A DNA stretch of 64,000 nucleotides, taken from assembly GCA_964404165.1 (NCBI GenBank), contig CAYOIZ010000006.1, forward strand, positions 115,666 through 179,665, in the 5' to 3' direction. Shown here in pieces: positions 59,422 to 64,000 of this stretch; positions within the stretch are counted from its first letter, which is position 1; every line of letters begins with the position of its first letter. The notes under the pieces are model-generated. The model did not search any database, had not been told where the DNA came from, and was given only the letters and a program-made list of their open reading frames with translations. Made by a program: the position numbers and the translations under genes. This stretch comes from DASYLJ01 sp964404165. Its GTDB lineage: Bacteria; Desulfobacterota; Binatia; DP-6.

Positions 59422-59956
59422 CGCGGTCTCCTTTCGTGGTCAGTTCGCGCCAATCCGCGCCGAACATCCACACGGATGCTCCGAACAACACGAAATCCTT
59501 CACGAGGAACTGTCCGGGAACGACGGCCAGCGCGGGGAATCCGCCCTCCGACGCCTCCCAGACACCAGGGGTCGTGAGCAGGAAGCTCAAGGTGGTGAAG
59601 AACATGCCGGCGGCCGCTGCGCTGCCGACGAGGGCGGCCAGAACCGAGAGCGGACGGGCGGCGATGAGCAGGGCGACCGCGATCTCGGCGCCACCCAGCA
59701 ACGCCGAGAAGCCGCGAACGCTGAACACCGAGTAGGCCCAGCTCATCAACGGGCCATTGGAGACGAAGCCCGAAATGCCGTCGGCCTCGTACGCCGTGAA
59801 TTTCATGCCGCCAATCCACAGGAGCACCAGAACGAGGCCGTATCGGAGGACATGCCGCCCGACGGCTTCGGCCGTCTGCGCCACGCCGACGTACAGCGGC
59901 GCTCGTCGCCCCAGTGTCGACTTGCCACGGCCTGCATCGAAGGACGTCGCCGGCAT
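59408..59956 (-). CDS. DUF417 / RclC-like inner-membrane protein
   Basis: A 182-residue membrane protein. Four predicted helices lie at about 38-52 (YGLVLVLLWIGGMKFTAYEA follows), 75-95 (ALLGGAEIAVALLIAARP), 100-120 (VLAALVGSAAAAGMFFTTLS) and 145-160 (FLVKDFVLFGASVWMFG). Text such as GGMKFTAYEADGISGFVSNG and LSFLLTTPGVWEASEGGFPA is characteristic of the DUF417 family, including E. coli RclC (YkgB), which is part of the reactive-chlorine regulon. It is the first gene of the operon, preceded by a Shine-Dalgarno (AAAGGG) and a palindromic operator. It may handle oxidants or organise the membrane part of the response. Confidence 0.9.
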   Translation of the reverse strand: MPATSFDAGRGKSTLGRRAPLYVGVAQTAEAVGRHVLRYGLVLVLLWIGGMKFTAYEADGISGFVSNGPLMSWAYSVFSVRGFSALLGGAEIAVALLIAARPLSVLAALVGSAAAAGMFFTTLSFLLTTPGVWEASEGGFPALAVVPGQFLVKDFVLFGASVWMFGADWRELTTKGDRDAQR

Positions 59957-60357
59957 GGCCGTGCCCTTTCTTGCTGCTCGTGCAACTCACTACGTAGTTG
60001 CACCAGCTCGGGGCAGCACCCACGCGCCGATCATGGAGCAGGCGGACCTGCGGCGCAGCCGCGTCACCGACACGACGCCCGCGTGCGCAGTCGGCGCAGC
60101 GTTCGCAAACACCGACATTCTCATCGGGTCCACCTCCTTCCCGGAGCCGCGATCGCGCACATCGGCTCGGGCAGCGTCAGGGTAGCGAGACACCGGAGCT
60201 TGGCGCCACCCGTCCGACGCTATGCAACGCCGACGCATTGACCGTCAAGCATTCCGGTGACGAGCATTCTTCTCGGGTGATGAGGGAACGCGACATCCAA
60301 GTCTCCTCCGTCTTCCGCGCCGGGAGAAGTCACGCCGCAGGCGCGCGGTTGACCCAC
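59957..60357. other. divergent intergenic region between the operon and the Cys-rich exported protein
   Basis: About 400 bases. Apart from the operator at 59980-60003 and the operon's ribosome site I see no credible gene. Short minus-strand frames near 60090-60240 lack coding bias. A TTGACC box at 60238-60243 is a candidate -35 element for the plus-strand gene, without a convincing -10. Confidence 0.5.
59980..60003. promoter_or_regulatory. palindromic operator upstream of the oxidant-response operon
   Basis: Arms GTGCAACT and AGTTGCAC are exact reverse complements around an 8-nt centre (CACTACGT), and the inner ACTACGTAGT is itself palindromic. It ends 23 nt upstream of the DUF417 start codon, where a MarR, HxlR or TetR-type repressor would block transcription. 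The regulator is not in the window. Confidence 0.6.
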
Positions 60358-61782
60358 ATGGCACGTGTCAACCGATCCCTCGCGCACGGCCTTGTGGGGG
60401 CCGTGGATCGTCATGTCATGCGGAGCGCCGTCGCAGGCGCGGGTCTGCTCTCCATCCTTCTCAGCGGCCGCGAAGCCTTCCCGGCGACCAGCGCGATCCG
60501 CCTCGTCGAGATACTCGGCTCGTGGCAGGGCGACGGTGCCGTGCAGTTCGTCGAGCTGGCGCTCGTGCAGGACGGCGCCACGCAGGTGTCCGGGGCGCGG
60601 CTCACGTTCACGAGCACAACGTCGGGCAAGCGCCGCGCCCTCCAGCTCCCCAGCGACGTCGCCGTCGGCACCGCGGGCAGTCGTATCCTCGTCGCGACGG
60701 AGCGGGCGCAGGAGGTCCTCGGCGTCACGGCCGATTTCGTCCTGCCGGACGGGCTCCTCGGCGAAGACATGGGTCGGGTCTGCTACCAGGTCACCGCTGA
60801 CGACGGGAGCTCGATGACGGTCGATTGCGTCGCCTTTGGTGGCTACGCCGGCGACAACGGGGACTTCGGACGTCCGCTGCGCGGCGGTCCCGACAACCGC
60901 ACGATCGTGCGCGTCGCCACCACCGGAACGAACCGGGCCGACTGGGACACGGTGCTGACGCCCACGCCGCAGAACAACGCGGGCGTCTCGGCCACGGTCG
61001 CCTCCCTGTGCGGCGACGAGCACGTCGACTCGGGGGAGGAATGCGACGGCGGCGACCTGGGCGGCTCGAGCTGCGGAGACTTCGGGAATGCCGACGGCGA
61101 TCTCACGTGCCACCAGTGTCACTTCGACAAGTCCGGCTGCGTGACCTGCGGCAACGGCACGATCGACGACGAGGAGCAGTGCGACCAGGACGCGCTGGGC
61201 GACACCACCTGCGAGGCGGTCGGCTTCACGGGCGGGGAAATGGACTGCAGCACGTCGTGCAAGCTCACCACCGATCGCTGCGATCCGACCTTCTATGTCC
61301 CCGGCGGCGGAACCGGCCCCGAGTGCACCGCGGAATGGCAGATCACCAACTCCGCCCAGCGTCCGGGCCGCGACGGGGCGGCGGCGTTGCGCCAGTCGTG
61401 CGACGACGGCGACGACGGCTGTGATGCCGACGGCGCGACCGGCCAGTGCACCTTTCTGGTCGCCGTGTGCTTCGACCGCACGGACCCACGTCTCACGAAG
61501 GGCGACAAGGTCTGCCGGCGCGACCCCGTCACGTCCTGGACGCTGAAAGCTCCGGCCGACGACGCGAACGCCGCGGCTCTGCTCGAGGCCGTTTCCGCCC
61601 TCGCACCCTCGCATCGCAGCGGGGGGACCGTCACCTTCGACGCGCCCTTCGCGGGTGCTGGTGCGTGCGGCGCCACCGTTCCGGTCGTCGTCGCCGCGGG
61701 TCAGCGCGTCGTGCTGAAGGCCCGGACGGCGGCGTCGGGCGGCCGAGTCGACGTCGATGCGCTGCGCCTGATCTGCCGGTAG
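60358..61782 (+). CDS. exported cysteine-rich protein with CGNG repeats
   Basis: A 474-residue protein. A signal peptide begins around MRSAVAGAGLLSILLSGREA, and a start at that Met (60418) is equally possible. The first domain (VEILGSWQGDGAVQFVELAL) looks like a lamin-tail-type beta sandwich. Two cysteine modules follow: LCGDEHVDSGEECDGGDLGG and VTCGNGTIDDEEQCDQDALG, the DUF4215-like pattern common in myxobacterial exported proteins. The last 150 residues hold CDDGDDGCDADGATGQCTF and a final domain ending RVDVDALRLICR. Calcium or metal binding is plausible; the role is unknown. It is divergent from the oxidant-response operon but need not be related. Confidence 0.8.
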   Translation: MARVNRSLAHGLVGAVDRHVMRSAVAGAGLLSILLSGREAFPATSAIRLVEILGSWQGDGAVQFVELALVQDGATQVSGARLTFTSTTSGKRRALQLPSDVAVGTAGSRILVATERAQEVLGVTADFVLPDGLLGEDMGRVCYQVTADDGSSMTVDCVAFGGYAGDNGDFGRPLRGGPDNRTIVRVATTGTNRADWDTVLTPTPQNNAGVSATVASLCGDEHVDSGEECDGGDLGGSSCGDFGNADGDLTCHQCHFDKSGCVTCGNGTIDDEEQCDQDALGDTTCEAVGFTGGEMDCSTSCKLTTDRCDPTFYVPGGGTGPECTAEWQITNSAQRPGRDGAAALRQSCDDGDDGCDADGATGQCTFLVAVCFDRTDPRLTKGDKVCRRDPVTSWTLKAPADDANAAALLEAVSALAPSHRSGGTVTFDAPFAGAGACGATVPVVVAAGQRVVLKARTAASGGRVDVDALRLICR

Positions 61783-61908
61783 GCGCCGCCCCCGAGGTCA
61801 GCGGATTGACAGGGGCGGCCCACGCCGGCGCGTCAACCGCCGTCGGGGTCGCCGCCTTCGTGTTGGCATGCACACGGATACCCACGGCGGGAAGAAAGGA
61901 CGGCAGGG

Positions 61909-62511
61909 ATGAGCACGATCGACACGAGCATGCGGGCGGGCGGGATGCGACCACTCGACGCGGAGGGCATGCGCAAGCGCTTTCAGGCCATCGACACGGC
62001 GGCCGCGAACTACCTGGGCATCGACCGGGAGACCCTGCGGACGCGGCTGCAGGGCGGGGAGCGCCTCGCCGACATCGCGACGGCGGAAGGCAAGAGCGTG
62101 GATGGGCTCGAGAGCGCCCTCGTCTCGGCCCTGAACGCCACCGGGAGCACCGACGGCGTGGACGTCTCGGCCCTGGTGGGTCGCATCGTGAACCGGACGC
62201 TGCCGCCCCCGCCGGGCGGCCGGCAGCAGGGCGACGAGGACGCGCTCGACGCGCTCGAGAAGGCGGCCAGCAGCTACCTGGGCTTGGATGTCTCCGCCAT
62301 CCGCGAGGCGCTGGCCGGGGGCTCGTCGCTGGAGGAACTCGCCAGCGCGGTCGGCAAGGACGTGAACGGGCTGAAGGACACGCTCCTGGATGCACTCACG
62401 GACGGACAGGCCTGCAGCGCCGAGACGACCTCGCTTCTGCAGGCGCTCGTGGACCGCATGCTCGACGGGACGGCCGATCTCGCCGGGGGGCGTCTCTCGA
62501 CGGTGGCGTAG
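61909..62511 (+). CDS. helical two-repeat protein, 200 aa
   Basis: A soluble protein preceded by a purine-rich ribosome site (AGAAAGGACGGCAGGG). Two similar units are visible: YLGIDRETLRTRLQGGERLA with DIATAEGKSVDGLESALVSAL (about residues 36-76), and YLGLDVSAIREALAGGSSLE with ELASAVGKDVNGLKDTLLDAL (about 124-164). A Pro/Gly linker (LPPPPGGRQQGDED) joins them. The unit resembles the small L-G-(I/L)-D...L..G.SLA.(I/L)A...G repeats seen in several bacterial proteins of unknown role. No signal peptide. It stands 40 nt upstream of the sigma factor gene and could be co-transcribed. Confidence 0.7.
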   Translation: MSTIDTSMRAGGMRPLDAEGMRKRFQAIDTAAANYLGIDRETLRTRLQGGERLADIATAEGKSVDGLESALVSALNATGSTDGVDVSALVGRIVNRTLPPPPGGRQQGDEDALDALEKAASSYLGLDVSAIREALAGGSSLEELASAVGKDVNGLKDTLLDALTDGQACSAETTSLLQALVDRMLDGTADLAGGRLSTVA

Positions 62512-62550
62512 CCCGGCGACGGATTTGGTGGTCCTGGCCGTTGAGGGGAC

Positions 62551-63258
62551 ATGGATGCATGGCCGTGTTCCTCGGGGACGGCCGGCGGAGCTTCGGCGAC
62601 GCCGGCCGTCCCGGGTCCCCCGCTCGAGGGCTGGGAGGCGCTGTACCGGGAGCACCGGCCCCGGGTCCTGCGCCTCTGTCGGATGCTCCTTCGTGACGAG
62701 TCCGAGGCCGAGGACGTGGCCCAGGAGGTGTTCATCACGGCGCTGGCGTGGTTCGCGCGTCCAGCCCGCACGATGCGGTGGGGACCGTGGCTCACGACCG
62801 TCGCCATGCACGCGTGTCATCGCCGGCGCCGCGGGCGCTGGTGGCAGTGGTGGCGGAGCGCCCGCGAGCCGTTCGTCGGCGACGAGTTGGCGACGGCGGT
62901 CGCCTCGCCGGACGAATCCGTCGCGGCACGGGAGCAGCGTCGCGAGCTCGAAGAGATCTTCGCCGCGCTCTCGCGCCAGCAGCAGCGGGTGTTCCAGCTG
63001 CGGCACCTCGAGGGCCGCTCGACGCGTGAGGTGGCGGACGTGCTCGGCGTGACGGAGGGTTCCGTGAAGCGGCATCTGTTCCGCGCGACCGCCGCATTCC
63101 GCGACGCGCTTCGCGAGAGGCCGCTCTCGTCGGAATGCGCGGGGCTCGCGATCGAGCCCCGCCCGTCCTCGTGCGAATCGTCGGCTGGCGGGAAGGCAGC
63201 GCCGGTGCGGGTCCGTCGGACCCGCACCGGAGATGCCGAATGCTCCAGCGCACGCTAG
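62551..63258 (+). CDS. ECF RNA polymerase sigma factor
   Basis: A 235-residue sigma-70 family ECF protein. Region 2 is visible in WEALYREHRPRVLRLCRMLL and DESEAEDVAQEVFITALAW, and region 4 in LSRQQQRVFQLRHLEGRSTR with the helix-turn-helix EVADVLGVTEGSVKRHLFRA. The first 25 residues and the last 45 are not part of the usual sigma length. The tail (after AFRDALRERP) runs through two strong hairpins and looks like readthrough into a non-coding region. No anti-sigma gene follows directly; the minus-strand Spy-like protein is the next gene. The sensed signal is unknown. Confidence 0.9.
   Translation: MDAWPCSSGTAGGASATPAVPGPPLEGWEALYREHRPRVLRLCRMLLRDESEAEDVAQEVFITALAWFARPARTMRWGPWLTTVAMHACHRRRRGRWWQWWRSAREPFVGDELATAVASPDESVAAREQRRELEEIFAALSRQQQRVFQLRHLEGRSTREVADVLGVTEGSVKRHLFRATAAFRDALRERPLSSECAGLAIEPRPSSCESSAGGKAAPVRVRRTRTGDAECSSAR
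63139..63230. terminator. two perfect GC hairpins inside the sigma-factor 3' tail
   Basis: Hairpin 1 (63139-63162): arms GCGGGGCTCG and CGAGCCCCGC, loop CGAT. Hairpin 2 (63202-63230): arms CCGGTGCGGGTCC and GGACCCGCACCGG, loop GTC. They lie within the final 40 codons of the sigma gene and upstream of its stop. No T-tract follows either. Confidence 0.5.
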
Positions 63259-63300
63259 TCCAACGCGAGTCCGGCACACGACGTTTCCCGCCCGACGGCT

Positions 63301-63789
63301 TCAGTCCGGCGGGGGGCCAGGCGGCCCGGGCGGCAGCGGCTCGCTGCTCCTCAGCACCTGCAGCTGCGCGCGCTGCTCGGGGGTGAGCGCGTTCCGGATC
63401 CGGATCAGCAGCGCCAGGTGCCGCCGCTTCATCCGATCCTCGGCCGCCAGCACGCGGTCCATCTGCGCCAGCGCTTCGGCTTCGTCGATCCGGTCGCGAT
63501 CCAGCAGCCGATCGAGCTTCTCTGACTCGGCCGCGAGGGTCCAGCGCAGGTCGACGAGCTCGCGCTCCGCCTCCACCATCGCGGTCTTGATGATCTCGCG
63601 TTGCGCGTCCGTGAGCTTCAGCTCCTCCTGGTTCCGCATCACCAGCGACGGCGGGAATATCCGGCTCATGAAGCGCGGCGGGCCGAACGGCCGCCCGCCC
63701 GGTCCGCCGTCGGGCGGGCCCATGGGCTGCGCCGCCACGGGGGCGGCGAGAGCGACGGTCAGCGCGAGGGCGTGGGTCCAGCGGGTCAT
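63301..63789 (-). CDS. Spy/CpxP-like periplasmic protein
   Basis: A 162-residue protein with a signal peptide (THALALTVALAAPVAA). A Gly/Pro-rich stretch (MGPPDGGPGGRPFGPPRFM) precedes a helical core with LTDAQREIIKTAMVEAEREL and LTPEQRAQLQVLRS, matching the LTxxQ-motif family (Spy, CpxP, CnrX/periplasmic heavy-metal sensors). The tail is Pro-rich. Such proteins are chaperones or metal sensors in envelope stress. It converges with the ECF sigma gene. The start is supported by overlap (ATGA) with the gene upstream on the minus strand. Confidence 0.85.
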   Translation of the reverse strand: MTRWTHALALTVALAAPVAAQPMGPPDGGPGGRPFGPPRFMSRIFPPSLVMRNQEELKLTDAQREIIKTAMVEAERELVDLRWTLAAESEKLDRLLDRDRIDEAEALAQMDRVLAAEDRMKRRHLALLIRIRNALTPEQRAQLQVLRSSEPLPPGPPGPPPD

Positions 63790-64000
63790 GCGGCACTCCT
63801 TCCGGACGCGCTGCGCGACCGGTGGTCGTCGGAGGCGTCGGAACCATCGAGATCGGGGCAGCCGAGCTCGCCCGCCGTGCAGCCGGACGTCGGCATGCCG
63901 TCGGCGGCGCTCAGGCCGGCCACGGTGAGCAGGTCGTCGCTCGGGGCGGCGACGTCGTCGAGTGACGCCGCCAGCGCGAGCAGGTCGGTCGCCGGCGCGA
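63786..64000 (-). CDS. uncharacterised protein, 5' part outside the window
   Basis: Only the last 71 codons are inside the window, reading minus-strand. The visible text includes TDLLALAASLDDVAAPSDDL, LTVAGLSAADGMPTSGCTAG and ELGCPDLDGSDASDDHRSRS, then a stop that overlaps the ATG of the Spy-like gene by ATGA. There are two cysteines (SGCTAGELGC). The family cannot be told from this piece. Tight coupling suggests it belongs to the same envelope-stress unit as the Spy-like gene. Confidence 0.55.
   Translation of the reverse strand, partial: APATDLLALAASLDDVAAPSDDLLTVAGLSAADGMPTSGCTAGELGCPDLDGSDASDDHRSRSASGRSAA

Noticed and set aside
59990..60238. Short minus-strand frame upstream of the DUF417 gene
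   Set aside because: Covers the palindromic operator and has poor codon bias; better read as regulatory DNA.

Overview
The window is a 64 kb stretch of very GC-rich bacterial chromosome with tightly packed genes, frequent 4-nt ATGA overlaps and strong G/C third-position bias. I see no rRNA, tRNA, insertion sequence, integrase, phage gene or CRISPR array. The gene content suggests a soil- or sediment-type, Gram-negative, aerobic lineage of the former Deltaproteobacteria (Binatota- or myxobacteria-like). This is an inference. It rests on lipoproteins and multihaem c-type cytochromes, very large exported proteins with thrombospondin type-3 and CGNG..E.CD cysteine repeats, Thr-only linkers, and abundant SnoaL, carboxymuconolactone decarboxylase, P450, crotonase and arylsulfatase genes.

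Layout. 1-4.9 kb: a three-gene phosphorelay (PAS histidine kinase, Rcp1-type response regulator, large REC/GAF/PAS kinase). 4.9-13.9 kb: single enzymes and exported proteins (DUF4185, CMD, SnoaL, a disulfide-rich beta-propeller, solute-binding protein, crotonase, L,D-transpeptidase, DUF4239). 14-18.3 kb: a flavin monooxygenase, then a persulfide dioxygenase-rhodanese abutting a cNMP-binding/thioredoxin-reductase-like fusion that lacks the redox CxxC. 18.3-19.6 kb: decaying sequence with a gutted TetR regulator, a transporter tail and a metallo-beta-lactamase protein lacking its metal site. 19.6-26.9 kb: phytoene-desaturase-like oxidoreductase, small membrane proteins, GDPD, thioesterase, YCII, SulP transporter, cytochrome c lipoprotein.

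26.9-43.8 kb is an exported-protein region: a probably inactive amidohydrolase, GST, a four-haem cytochrome, a haem/PD40/TPR lipoprotein, a RidA-fold protein, a parallel beta-helix protein, a pectinacetylesterase-like protein and a 1648-residue PD40 protein. Three of these carry what looks like the same uncharacterised beta-rich module. 44.2-54.6 kb: PhnZ-like HD protein, arylsulfatase, DAHP synthase, P450, and a 1424-residue regulator with a winged helix, two AAA ATPases and a cyclase domain.

55.2-60.0 kb is the most coherent system: a predicted seven-gene minus-strand operon (DUF417/RclC-like, VOC, RclA-like flavoprotein disulfide reductase, small ORF, quinone oxidoreductase, MsrB, MsrA) preceded by a perfect palindromic operator. 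It reads as a defence and repair cassette against reactive chlorine or electrophiles. The QOR gene has a one-base frameshift in a G5 run. 60.3-64 kb: a cysteine-rich exported protein, a helical repeat protein, an ECF sigma factor and a Spy/CpxP-like periplasmic protein. All assignments come from reading translations by eye; no database search was run.
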